A stretch of 64,000 nucleotides of DNA, from contig CAJNAR010000170.1 of NCBI GenBank assembly GCA_905220665.1, forward strand, positions 62,001 to 126,000. Direction: 5' to 3'. Source of the DNA: Albugo candida (taxonomy: Eukaryota > Oomycota > Peronosporomycetes > Albuginales > Albuginaceae). Of the stretch, positions 13,150 to 24,110 are shown piece after piece (position 1 is the first letter of the stretch; each line of letters starts with the position of its first letter). Both the position numbers and the translations under genes were made by a program. The notes under the pieces are model-generated. The model was given only the letters and a program-made list of their open reading frames with translations, searched no databases and was not told where the DNA came from.

Positions 13150-14850
13150 TTACCTTAGAAGAAAAAATTGTCGCTGCAGAAGTCATGCAAAGAAGAACGC
13201 TCATCAGTTGAAGACATGAGTGCCAGCTAGAGGAGTTATGAGAAGCTAGAGAGAATATCGTCCGACTCTGAGGAACCAAAAACAATCCGAGATTTCCGGC
13301 GACTAGATCCAGCTGGTCCATTTGATGGGTAACTCCCGGATGAGAGAATTTGGAGGATGACGGAGGATTACGAGATGACAGACGTTTCAGGGATAATCGG
13401 GTATGCACTGCACCCCAGCCTCAAAAGCAACCAATGAATAGAGGGGAGACAGACATGTTTGAACAGCCGTTCGTCATTACAGTATTAGCTTGCGTGGATG
13501 TATAGTCGAGAGGACAAATATTGAAGTCGGAAATGGAAAAAGCCCCGATGCAAATGACCGAACAATGCTAAATAAACTATTTCGGGAAGTGACGAGAGCC
13601 GGATAATGGGAACTTCTCAATCTCGATAAAGGAATGCGCAGAATAAGAATGGATACCCCCTCTAAACGATGCAGAATCAAGACTATCGCGGATCAAAAAC
13701 CAAGTCTACATAATCTTGGACGAGCACGGATTGCAGGAATACGTGGAACATACGGATCCAAAACGCATTGTCACATGTAGGGTCGATCATTTAGAGGCTT
13801 CAACCTTTAAAAGCAAAATTGTGGAAAACATTGTAATGGACATTCACAAAACTAAAACGAAACACGCTGTGATCTTTTTCAAGTGGTGTCATGAGTTGTT
13901 GTAAATAGTCAGGAAGTCGGAACCGCATTAAATGATGGATAATACGCCACATATATGTGAGTATAAGGATACGAAGGCAATGAAGGGCGAAAGTCTCATG
14001 AACTTCCACGAAAGAATATTGGATAAGAATTCGAGCATTTTTCGCCAGATACGAATTGAAAAAGCGATAGGTAATAGCTCGAGTGCAAGATCACGTTTCA
14101 AGCGTTTTAATTGTGAAAGGGGGGAACTCCGTGAGAATTGTCCTATGTGTGATCCTGATGAAGCAGAGAGATTACTAAAAGAACGCAAAACGCAGAGCTA
14201 AAGAAAAATAGACCTCGTAGAGAGAGTATAAAATTAAGTGATTGAGACTCTAGCGGTGAAGGAAAGACCACAGTGGATGGAACTGCTAACGTAAACACAT
14301 TATTGGATTCTGAACCTGATTATCGCATGGCATCAGCGGGTCTTGTAAGAGCGCTTTCAAAAGAGAAATTTCTCGCGATAAAGGAACGAAAAATCCCAGT
14401 AAAATAAAAACCATGGGGAAGACACCTTTGTGGTTAAACGAAGTGTTTTACTGCAGTGTTTGGAGTTCAATACAAGTGGAGGACCGCCGGTGTGGAAAAA
14501 TTTAAATTGCTCGTAAATGACGGAGAAAATTCGATGTCACTATAAAGGATAGACAATTGATGGAAAAGATGGGCTATTCAGTAAAAGCGATTCTGAAAGG
14601 AGCCAGAAAGAAATAGCGAATATAACATGAGAAGAAAGAAACAAATCAAAGTACTCCGGATTCTAGCTCGTTACAACTTTGCGAAGATAAACTCTTCGAC
14701 GATGAAGTGGAACCCAGCGATGAGAAGAAGAAGAATTACACCAGAAGTGAGCCAATCGATTCACACAAGGATCGTACTCAGAGCATTTCGGAGAAGAAAG
14801 TAGAGGAAGAGAAAATCGAAGGTGCCGCAATTGAACCGCTTGTTCGTTAA
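13150..14850 (+). pseudogene. Gypsy gag and protease region
   Basis: Frames at 13716-13904 and 13932-14201 form a gag-like region that ends with a C-x2-C pair in ENCPMCDPDEAERLLKE. Around 14450-14640 the protease end is recognisable: CLEFNTSGGPPVW, then DRQLMEKMGYSVKAILKGA, which is a block usual just before RT in oomycete Gypsy elements. Stops and frameshifts are frequent, so no polyprotein can be made. Confidence 0.65.
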
Positions 14851-15009
14851 ATGGAGTTTTTACTCAAATACCATGATTTTTTTCGCTTTGCGTTTGCCGC
14901 GGATCTTTCAGTAAAGGTCTAACGAAGGGTGCGTACCCAGCTCAGTTAAGGGTGTTCGCCCGTAGTACTTTTATTTAGACACCGTTCTGTTACTACAGTT
15001 TGTTGGTTA

Positions 15010-15246
15010 TCTACTCTATTCTAATCACTAGTATGTAACGCTCTGAAGAGCCCGGTCCAACTCCCGTACAGTTATTTTCTGGTGTAGTTGCCAGCGGTCT
15101 TGACACGTCCATATTTTCATTGAGTAGGGTGATATTTACGTGGAGGAATCTTTGCCTTCGCCGAGGGGCCCCATCGCAGCCCTTTTGTCATCGCTGGGAT
15201 TCGAACCGGGGAACACATGTGCACTAACCGCTAAGCCCCCCGACGG
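15010..15246 (-). repeat. tRNA-derived SINE, split by a LINE
   Basis: Read on the minus strand from about 16020, the element opens with ggggggcttagcggttagtg, an A-box-like TAGCGGTTAGTG. It then has the B-box ggttcgaatcc (complement of 15187-15200) and an unrelated body extending to about 15010. The A-to-B distance is too short for a functional tRNA and the T-stem does not pair, so it is a SINE head. A LINE fragment (15247-15995) interrupts it: the last SINE-head bases reappear at 15996-16012 as a 17-bp duplication. The distal end near 15010 is approximate. Confidence 0.55.
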
Positions 15247-15995
15247 AGTGCAATCGTACCAACCCTAAGGTCGGATTGGAAAGATTATTTAGCAATTATA
15301 TCAGATTTATGGCTTTCATTGCAAGCGGTGACACTGCACTTCGTCTGGACAGATCGGAATCGTCGTTTGTTTGATCAACGATCAGCAACTCCGACAGTTC
15401 CAGCACTTTCCGTCATTTACACCACGTTTAGTGCGCACGTTCGGTACTTTCGAAGACAGTGTTACGACCAAGAGGAACGCATTCGGCTTGCAAATGTGCT
15501 GGATCAACTCGGAACGCAAGGATCATTTGGTGGATTTTTTAGAAGTCGAAGATCATTGCTGCGGGTCCGGCACAGGCGAGTGGAACGGCAAGTGCAACTC
15601 GGATCCTAGTCCTAGTTGGCTGGTTATACTCACCGTAGTGTGGCGCACACCATTGCGCACAACACGGTACTTTGGATCATTTTACAACTCATGATACGTT
15701 GGACCGTTGTACAACTCACGGTACTTTTGGACCCTTTTACAACACACGGTAGTTTCGGACCATATTTTTTACAACTTTTTACAACTTTCAACATTTATCC
15801 GTTACACGATGGATACACTCTCGTACTGTAGCGATGGACGCTACCGCACTGCAGTACTAGCAACGAGGGACATATTATCATCTCTCACAGGTATTTCGCG
15901 AAACGTTTTTATATGTACATATGTTATTTCAGATAGCCTAGGCAACTAGAGAAGTCAGTTAGTCTAATTCTAGTAATATAGACACCTTCAACTGT
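15247..15995 (+). mobile_element. 5'-truncated LINE inserted in the SINE
   Basis: Only the end of ORF2 and the 3' UTR are present. The frame 15319-15609 encodes the family C-terminal block (FVWTDRNRRLFDQRSATPTV then VRYFRRQCY). The 3' tail at 15910-15993 ends in gtaatatagacaccttcaac. It is flanked by a 17-bp target-site duplication with one mismatch: gctaagccccccgacgg at 15230-15246 and gctaagccccccaacgg at 15996-16012. Severe 5' truncation plus a long duplication is the hallmark of target-primed reverse transcription. Confidence 0.85.
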
Positions 15996-16024
15996 GCTAA
16001 GCCCCCCAACGGGGTCACATATAC

Positions 16025-16320
16025 GTACACAGCTCAGTCCCTTAAGCACTTGTGCGCACGGACCCCCTGCCGGAGGTCGCTAGTTCGATCCCCGGCAGTG
16101 TGGGTAGCGGTTTGAGCCCACCCAGGCAATAAGCTTGGAAAATATCTGTCTCCCTAGGTTTGAAGTCAGACTTAAGTGATTTTCACACGATCAAGGGCTC
16201 ATGATAGGACCAGATAAACAGTGTAATGAAATCCTTGACAAAGTAAAGGTCTAACCGCTAAAGGTCAGATTAAAGGAGGGTTCGACCCCTATCATGGCAA
16301 AATCTAGACGATATCTACCT
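16025..16320 (+). repeat. tRNA-like repeats with B-boxes (SINE debris)
   Basis: Two further pol III-like heads lie on the plus strand. The first (about 16028-16100) has an A-box-like agctcagtcccttaagca and the B-box agttcgatcccc. The second, near 16255-16295, has the B-box gggttcgacccct. Neither folds into a cloverleaf with a paired T-stem and acceptor, so I do not call tRNA genes. They sit between the Gypsy protease and RT regions and are most simply SINE insertions or SINE remnants. Confidence 0.5.
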
Positions 16321-16397
16321 CTTCATAATGACAATATGGATACACATATATCGGAATGAATGGAATATGATCTGATGTATCGTAACCCAGATTCGCG

Positions 16398-18990
16398 ATG
16401 GGAGAGCGTACCTCATATTGTGGTAAAGAACAGGTTGGAGAATACCGAATGACCATGGATTTACGGGTAATTTATGCAGTAACGGTGACAACGACGTGGC
16501 TGATGCCGCATCTTGAGGTCGTAATGGTAAATTTGATGGATTTAAAATGTTATCTCTCGCTGTATCGTGTCTGTTTTAATTGGCAGTGTGTGGATGAAGA
16601 CAGCAGAGATTATTTTACTGTAGTGACATCGAAGGGATTATTTACGGTGAAGCTAGTCAGAATGGGATCGGCGGATGAGGTTGTTTATGCACAACAGGTG
16701 GATGAAGAAGTTATGAGGCCAGTACTCGGGAAAGGGGTAACGGTTATGGCTAAAAGATGTTTTCGGGTATGCAAGTACAGATGCCCAAATCCTGGATATA
16801 TTAGGCGTGGTCTTACAGAGGTGTAATGAATATAGAGTCAAATCAAACCCAGAAAAATGTACATTCATCACATATTCCACAATCTGGTGTGGGAAGAAAA
16901 TTTCAAGTGAAGGTATCAGTCACTGCCAAAGCCGCTTACAAGGCCTGTGTGAGCTGTAAAGTTCAAAGACGGCGGCGGAGATGCAGCAATCTTTGTGTAT
17001 CGTAAATTCGATGCGAAACAACATTTCGAACTGTACAACATTGAAAACAGACCAATATGAGGCTCTAGAAGCCGCTGAGAAGGCGGCAGGTGGTCGTAAA
17101 AAGCAAAATCTTGTTCATGTGCTTCTATAAAATCACGGATGGGCATCTAAAGAGGATGAATGTCGAAAAATGTGAAGGAAGAATTGTACACGATGGTGTC
17201 TATGTCACATCCAAAACAAAATTGAAATATAAGTGTCGATACGAATGTATCGCAAGATCATAGAGAGAGGAGCGCGAACATCTCCATTTGGCGGTATTAG
17301 TGGTTCATTTCGAGGATCGATGCTGAGATGGGCATTTACTGAGAAAGAAGTCTACGCAATAGTGGAAACGTGTAAAAGATTGGATTATATGTTGCTGAGA
17401 GCAGAAGGATCTCATATCTTCACGGATCGTAGAGACTTCCAGTTTATTTTCGATCCAGGGAATATTGACAATATTATTGCTCGATATAGAGCTGACAAGC
17501 TACAGCGTTGGGCCATGGTGCTGCAAATGTTTTGATACACCGTTGAAGCATGTGGCCGGTCCATCTAATGTCTGGGGTGACCTGCTATCCAGATGAGGAT
17601 GTGAGGATAATGAAAGGGTAAGGTGGAAAAAGAAGAAATCTTGTGCATTGGCAGTTGTCGAGAACATTTTACCGTAAAGTGGTTAGCACTGGATGATACA
17701 GAAGGAATTCAGCAAAGAGAGATTAGTAGTTCTCGCAGTCCGAATATAGTAATGGATAACCACCGGCTAGTTTGGACGGATGAAAAGTGAGTACATCTGG
17801 ATACCGGGCAATTCCATTACATTATGAAAGCAACTATGTTTGGTAGCGCATGCGGGTCTGCAGGTCATCGTGGAACTGATACGAAATTAGACATACTGTC
17901 GAAATACGTGAATGGAAAAACATTAAAGCTGATGTGAAAAAATCCGTAAGCGAATCCAAACATCTCTGATGGCAAATGGACAAATGTCCGCGACCGTATG
18001 GAGGAACACTACATTCGACAAAATTATTCTTTTCGACACCAAAACGAATTGCATGGCTATACGTACGTGCTCACACTAAAGGATGGTATCAGTGGATTTT
18101 GTGAATTTGTACCTACAACAGCGGCGAACACGGAGCTGACGGTTCAAGCATTGATGGACTGGTTCAAACAATATGGTGTCATCTTCTTACAGGTTTCAGA
18201 TCAAGGATCGCAGTTAAGAAAAAAAAAGGCAGTTATGTAGAAGCTCTGGAAGCTTAAATGCCCACCATCATTTGGCTACGGCTTGTTGTCCGTAGGCAAC
18301 CGAGACCGTTAAGGTCATGAATCGGCAGTTAATCAAGGTGATGCGTTCATTATCGAGTGAACAAAAACAACGGATTGTAATTGGCCCGTTTTATTACCGC
18401 TATTTCAATCTGCGATAATCAGATACCGTCACGTCGACTTGGAGTAATTTATTCAGTAGCTTTTCTTACTGCGTTGCCGCAGGATGACGCAATCGGCGTA
18501 TGTATCAGCCATCACTATTACAAGGCACAGCTGCGTTTACTGAACATAAACTTAGGGAAATGCACCACCACCATATGTCAGAACTGTAGAGTAATTGAGT
18601 GATATGCACAAAAAGGTGGTGGAAGCTTCCCATAAAAAAATAATGAAGATGCACGGCGTAGAAAAGTACGGAAACATGGCGTCTCTCCCTTGAACTTTTT
18701 CATTGGCTATTTTGTTCTGGAGGGAAGTGATACAAGGCGTACTAACAAGCTGATGCTTTAGTGGAAAGCTTTTATCGAGTGGTGGCGATGCTACACGTTG
18801 GACTTGTGACGTCTAGGAATTGATCGAATCATTTAGTGTCCTCACAAGACACGTCACCAGGTTGAAGCTTTTTCGAGAAAAGGATTTGAACGTCTCGCGA
18901 AATTTGACGGACTACGTCCTGTACGCGAACGGAGGACATTTAGTGAGACGTTTCTTAGACTACCGCCTCAATACCGATAATCTTTAATGG
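16398..18990 (+). pseudogene. Gypsy RT, RNase H, integrase and chromodomain start
   Basis: The RT begins at 16398-16826 with YRMTMDLRVIYAVTVTTTWL, then a LVRMGSADEV block equivalent to the trVPMG...A segment of Ty3 RTs. RNase H-like sequence follows at 17233-17535 (FTDRRDFQFIFDP). The integrase core is at 17998-18240: DGISGFCEFVPTTAANTELT and a VSDQGSQ block that holds the second catalytic Asp. At 18910-19003 a chromodomain starts (GGHLVRRFLDYRLN) and resumes after the Copia element at 23703. Many stops make it non-functional. Confidence 0.75.
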
Positions 18991-19003
18991 AGGTACTCGT
19001 GCC

Positions 19004-19189
19004 TATTGGAAGAAGTTCAAGATGTTGAGAGTGTGTAGACGGTTCGGCCGACCATTCCCAGCGGATAGGTGCATCCACGATCTGTTTATAAAATGGTTGG
19101 ATGGTAGAGAGCGTAAAAAGCATTGTTTGTAGGACGTTCAAAACAACGTCTACTTTTCACAGCATCCTCTTGATACCTTAAGTCTAACA
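19004..19189 (+). repeat. Copia-1 5' LTR
   Basis: It starts tattggaagaagttcaagat and ends agtctaaca. It matches 23516-23702 along its length with scattered substitutions, for example the shared blocks gttcggccgaccattc and ttgtaggacgttcaaaac. The next bases, ggttatgagccc, form the probable primer-binding site. The same ggttatgagc follows the 5' LTR of the second Copia at 27825. Confidence 0.85.
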
Positions 19190-19193
19190 GGTT

Positions 19194-22100
19194 ATGAGCC
19201 CAAATGGCGAAGAAGTTGCCGTGGCTGAAGGTCGTCAGCAACGGAGGGCAGATGCCGGTCGCAAAAGTGCGGCGCCCTGGAGGAGGAAGAAGTGGTCAAG
19301 TAAGAACGGAGGGACACGCAGAGCAAGCTGCCGGACCTCCTCACGGAGCGCATGGAGCGCATGGAGGCGTCGCAAGGGCGACTGGAGGATAAAGAGCGTT
19401 TGAAGTGCCACGAGGCTAGTGTTTCCAGTTTAGTGTTGGGGCAAGGCAAGAACATGACCAGAGAGAGGCGTTAAACGTGTGGCCACCGAGACGTGTGCCG
19501 CCCGGCGTATCGCCATCAACGTACATTGGTGCAAGACAGCCTGGATACGTACACAACGTTGAGATGGCGCAAGTGCCGCAGCCAGTTCTGCTGCAGCATT
19601 ACGTGTCACCACACATGGCAACAGGACTCGAATAAGACCGCGTGCCGGATACGCGACAGAGGAAGCTGGTCATCCGACCTTTTTATGAAAACGAATTTAA
19701 TTAAGGACTCGTAAGTGGTTTCCTATCGTGGGGCAAGATATTTATAAGGCAGATCATGTTCACGGAGCAAGTGGTTTCCAGTAGAGTGAAGAAGTCAAGA
19801 TGGATGTACTAGGGCACCACTTGACCGGGATGGCAGAGCGATATTTCGTTGAGCAGGTCGAGGGGTGGTGCGAAGAGAAACTGACACTAGAGCATGCGAT
19901 TCAGCGTCTACTCCATACATCTGCAACAAAGATCACTCCCGCACAAAGTATAAATCTTTTCACAACTCCCAAGAGCTCCAAGCGAAGCTGGATGGAGCAT
20001 TACCTGTACTTGGTGGCGGTGAGTAAAGCTTGTGGTGGTGGCGACAACCTAGTTCAAGACAACACTATGCATTAGACTGACCCTAGTATGAGGGTGTCGA
20101 TCTTGTCGGGGTAAAATCTCACGCGCATAGACTATTTGCGGCAGCCGAAAGAGCTTGCGCACTTTGCGCAGCCGGCTGAGAGAAAACTGCGTGGGAACAA
20201 TATTGGAAAGGACGTGGTTAACTCCGTCGACAATGGGCGACGATCTTATCACAAGAACCGAACAGACAATCGCAAGGACCGTCAAGATGTGCGTACCTGC
20301 TACAAATGTGGAAAGCCAGGACATTTGAAGATAGCGTGCCCCGAGGGCAGCGCTGAGCTAAGAGCGACGGATGATGTTGACTTCGTCCTGACCATAGGCG
20401 GATCAAATGTCAAGGAATAATAGCGGATCGAGTCGACACCTGGTAAATGACGCTTCAATTCTGGAAGAACCTGAGAAGTACTTCAATGAGTGCGTTGCTG
20501 CGGATGGTGGTCACCTGCACATAACGATGGGCGGAAGTGTGATCATTACAACGACAGTAATCGGGAAAAGAAACAAGGTGCGCTTGACGGATATATACTT
20601 CGCGGAAAACCTGGAGAGGAACATTAATTCGTATGGTTGTTTGAGGGTAAAGGGTCTGGAATATCATACCGGGCCAGTACCGTGTGGTAGCCGCATTGAA
20701 CGAAGGACCGGCTGTTTTCGACGTGGGAATACGCAATAACGTGTTGGTTGTGCGCGCAAAAAAATGCGAAAAAGAGACGACGGGACAAGACTTGCTGATG
20801 TCAGTACTTGCGCAACACGAGGAGGACGTCGTTCAGGATGTGCAGAAAGGGTAGCTAGTTCACTTTCATGAACAGCTTGCGCTTCTTGGAGACGACACTA
20901 TCATCAAGATGGCCAGGTACCCTGCATCAGGAATACAGCTCACGGATGAGCTGAGCGCTAACTGCTTGGCTTGCGTCAAGGCAAACAAACCAATAACGCT
21001 CAGTCGCAAAAGGACACTGGAAGAAACGCAACGATCGATGTAGTTGGAGGAGTGAGGAGTCATATGCTCCGACTTGAAGGGACCTATGACCCCGCGGGGC
21101 AGGTTAGGCAACCGTTACATGGTCAATTTTATCGAACATCGGACAAAGTACTGTCGCGTTTTCTAGGCAAATTTCAAGGATGCTGCAGCTGAGAAGTTCA
21201 AGCACTTTATGGCTCTCTTTGAGCGACAATTCAAGTATTTCAAGAAACGTTTTTTGTATTATATATGTTATTCAAGATAGCCTAGGCAACTAGAGAATTC
21301 AATTAGTCTAATTCTAGTAATATAGACACCCACAACTGAGCGACAATTCAAGTGTCGGATTCACGTTTTGAGTACGGACGGTGGCGGAGAATACAGAACA
21401 TTGGAGCTTTTCTGCAAGGACACTGGTATTGCGCGACAGATGTTCGAGTCACGTAATCAAGTAAGTAACAAAAAAGCAGCACGGATGCACCGCACCATCA
21501 TGAACATGGTGCCGAGCATGCTATTCGCATGCGGTGTATATTCTTAATTGGAGTCCAAACAAGGCGAATGCGGGAAGGCAATTACGGTTGCAAATGCTCA
21601 TTAAGGGCATCCCAAACTTAAGCGACATAGTGTCTTTTGGCTCATCGTGCACGGCGGAGTACGATGAATCAATCGGCGATAATGGAGGTTATCCGTCGAT
21701 ATAAATCCCAATACCGGTTCCAGGAGGGAAACGCAAGGGACGAGGACAAAGGAAACCCTGGACGCGATGCGCAAATGACCAGGGCAGCGGCGCAAAAGGC
21801 ATGTGAAAACGTTGAAGAAATTGAAAAGCCTGGGTGGAGTTATAAGTAGCGTGCGGGAGGCGGACCTGAAGAATTTTGGGCAAGCCGTGAAAAGTGAGCA
21901 GAGGGAAAGGTGGCTAATTGCAATGTCGGAAGTGCTGCAAGCGCTCGAAGACAACGGAGTTTGGTTGGTCGTATAGCCACCCAACAATATCCACGTGCTG
22001 CACACAAAATGGGTCTATAAGAATAAAGCGGAAGGTGATGGAGCTATCGAACGGTTCAAGGCGAGATTGGTTGCCTGGGTTAATAGGTATATAGCGTTGA

Positions 22101-23460
22101 TTATGGTCTTACGTTTTCTGCTGTTATGGAGTTGAGCACCGTGAAGGTTATTTTAGTGCTTGCGTTGCGTTTAGAGTACCTGCGAGACACGGGGACATTC
22201 CCAATGTGTACGTGAAGGCTGATAAAGAAGAGCATTTGGATATATACTTGGCGATTCCGCAGGGGGTGAAGATTCAAGATGGGCGTACAAGACACCCCAT
22301 TCTCCTTGTAGCGTCTTCCGAATCTTTTTTAATGCTTCTACCATCCGTACTTGCGCTACAACTGAATAAGTCTCTCTATGGCTTTAAGCAGGCGGCCCAC
22401 CCGTGGAGCAAAGTGCTACACGCCAGGATGGATTCACGCAGTGTCAAACCGATATGTGCTTGTACTATAAGCACCAGGAAGACGATGTGACTATTGTCGG
22501 TGTTTACGTGGACGACTTACTAGTCACAGCGTCTAGTCCGAGGATGGTAGAGCTGTTTTTCGAGGCGATGGCATGTTTATCGATTGAATATTTCGGCGAA
22601 GTTTGCAAGTTTCTCGGGATGCGACTTAGTTTGGGGGACGAAAACTCGTGCACAGTGAAGCAAGAGGCGACAATTGAAGAAATGCTTGAGAATCATGGTT
22701 TGATGGAGGCGACTAGTGTTTGTCCGCCTATCGGTGGAGAAGATAATGAAGTGGAGAAGGACCCGGTTTTGCTGACAACGGTAACGAGAAAGAGAAGTGA
22801 ACCAACGATACGCGACTTTGAGTCGCTTGTGGGGGGCTTACTCTGGGTTGCAAGATGTTCACGTCCGGATATCATCTTTACAGTGCCCAAAGCCACTCGA
22901 CGCACTCACCAACCTACTATGAGGGGCTGGAAGCTGACGAAAAGAGTTGTCAAATACCTAAAAGAGACCAAGAACCTTAAGCTCAAGATGATTGTTCGAA
23001 GAAACGAAGGAAACAAGGTCGGTTTGGCGAGCTGGAATGACTCGAACAATGCGGCTGATAAGGCGGACCGTAAGTCTTTTATAGGCGTAGTAGCACGGTG
23101 CCATTGTGCAGGGGTTGTGCAAAAAGCAAACCGGGGTGTCGCTTTCGGCAATGGATGCCGAGTTTGCGTCGGCCTTGCAAATGGGCAAGAATTTCCAGGT
23201 CGGGAGAGTTGATGCGCGAGATTGGGTTTCAAGTGGAGGCCCCGATGCCAATGCTCATGGAAGACCAGGCTGCTATCAGACAGCTGGGGACTGAAGGAAA
23301 TATGTCGAGTGTCAAGCACGTGATGTGCGCATGAAGTTTATACGCGATTATGCGAGGAAGGACATCGTGAAACCGAAGTTTGTGCAATCGCGCCTTATGG
23401 AGGCATACTTACTGACAAAAGTGTTGTCGGTGCAACGGATTGCAGAACTACGATAGTTAT
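19194..23460 (+). pseudogene. Copia-1 gag-pol pseudogene
   Basis: Gag is seen at 19800-20075. An intact zinc knuckle CYKCGKPGHLKIAC lies within 20136-20420. The protease and GAG-pre-integrase region covers 20407-20960. The integrase has its LSTDGGGEYR block at about 21370, after the LINE-tail insertion. RT occupies 22020-22700, with VGVYVDDLLVTAS at 22497 holding the catalytic YVDD. The GGLLWVARCSRPDI block and RNase H (SAMDAEFASALQMG) reach about 23210. Frameshifts and stops occur between almost all blocks. Confidence 0.8.
21237..21337 (+). mobile_element. 101-bp LINE 3'-tail insertion in Copia integrase
   Basis: Only the LINE 3' UTR end is present (catagcc-like gatagcctaggcaactagag, then tctagtaatatagacaccca, ending caact). 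It is flanked by perfect 16-bp direct repeats gagcgacaattcaagt at 21221-21236 and 21338-21353. Ignoring the insert and one repeat, the Copia integrase frame reads ALFERQFK then CRIHVLSTDGG. This is a textbook ultra-short LINE insertion. Confidence 0.9.
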
Positions 23461-23515
23461 TTAATTTGCTGTAGACATAGAGTGTGGGCGAGCGTGCGAC
23501 GACCGAGGAGAAGAG

Positions 23516-23702
23516 TATTGGAAGAAATTCAAGATGGTGATAGTGTGTAGAAGTTCGGCCGACCATTCTCAGCGGGTAGGTGCAGCCACGACCTATTTAT
23601 AAAATGGTTGGATTGTAGAGGGAGGGTAAGAAAAACTGTTTGTAGGACGTTCAAAACATCTTCTACTTCTCACAGCATCCTCTTGACAACTCAAGTCTAG
23701 CA
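23516..23702 (+). repeat. Copia-1 3' LTR
   Basis: It starts tattggaagaaattcaagat and ends gtctagca. It is 187 bp against 186 bp for the 5' LTR. The flanking gtgca at 23703 is the better preserved copy of the target duplication. Confidence 0.85.
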
Positions 23703-23859
23703 GTGCAATGGATTGGATTGGATGCACGAGAATTACCTGGGAACTAGCGCGTTCTGATGGAGGATGTTCCTACCTTATTGAGGCAGTGGCTAACTGCCGA
23801 AGCTAAAGCGACCGAGATGCGAAATTTATCGTCATTGAAATAAGAATGAGAGGGATTTA
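23703..23859 (+). pseudogene. Gypsy chromodomain, second half
   Basis: The frame WIGLDARELPG then MEDVPTLLRQWLTAEA matches the C-terminal half of the chromodomain usual in chromoviruses (WxGLdxxE, then EDvPxllxxWl). The first half lies at 18910-19003 before the Copia insertion. One in-frame stop is present. Chromodomains guide integration toward particular chromatin marks in intact elements. Confidence 0.7.
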
Positions 23860-24110
23860 TGAAATAGGTACCGTTTACGTATCTAGTTAGGAACCGGTTA
23901 CGCTTTTAACGGATCGAGTGAGGAACTCGACTGATATCTTTCTAGATATAGGTGCAAGAATCTTACTAGATTTTTTCAAGGAAATAACTAAAAAGAAAAA
24001 GATACGCATTTTACGTCGGAATAGGAATAGATTAAGCAATCAACGAAGCTATCGTCTGGATTGCTTTGTGGAAGATTTGTTAAGGACAAATCAACGACGA
24101 AGACAGAACA
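23860..24110 (+). repeat. Gypsy 3' LTR
   Basis: It begins TG (tgaaataggtaccg) directly after a purine tract and ends CA (agacagaaca). It has the same 251-bp length as the 5' copy, with moderate divergence. Confidence 0.8.

Larger units (their letters stand above)
19004..23702 (+). mobile_element. Copia-type LTR retrotransposon inside the Gypsy
   Basis: A Ty1/Copia element with gag, CCHC knuckle, protease, integrase, RT and RNase H in that order, which is diagnostic for Copia. The LTRs are 19004-19189 and 23516-23702. It is flanked by gtgcc (18999-19003) and gtgca (23703-23707), a 4 of 5 target-site duplication. The Gypsy chromodomain frame resumes when the element and one duplication copy are ignored. 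The internal coding region is shattered by frameshifts, and a 101-bp LINE tail sits in the integrase. Confidence 0.9.
12896..24110 (+). mobile_element. Chromodomain Gypsy (Ty3-like) LTR retrotransposon, nested
   Basis: An old Ty3/Gypsy element bounded by two 251-bp LTRs (12896-13146 and 23860-24110). Its internal order is gag, protease, RT, RNase H, integrase, chromodomain, all on the plus strand with many stops. It carries nested insertions: a SINE plus LINE block (about 15010-16320) between protease and RT, and a Copia element (19004-23702) inside the chromodomain. A purine-rich tract (aagaatgagaggga) directly precedes the 3' LTR. No target-site duplication is recognisable at its own ends (gctgc versus ttggc), consistent with its being the oldest layer. 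Confidence 0.85.

Noticed and set aside
16070..16110. Functional tRNA gene suggested by an A-box and the B-box agttcgatcccc
   Set aside because: The T-stem does not pair, no acceptor stem closes it and similar broken heads lie nearby; SINE debris is simpler.
16250..16300. Second tRNA candidate around gggttcgacccct
   Set aside because: Only two or three T-stem pairs form and no anticodon arm can be drawn.
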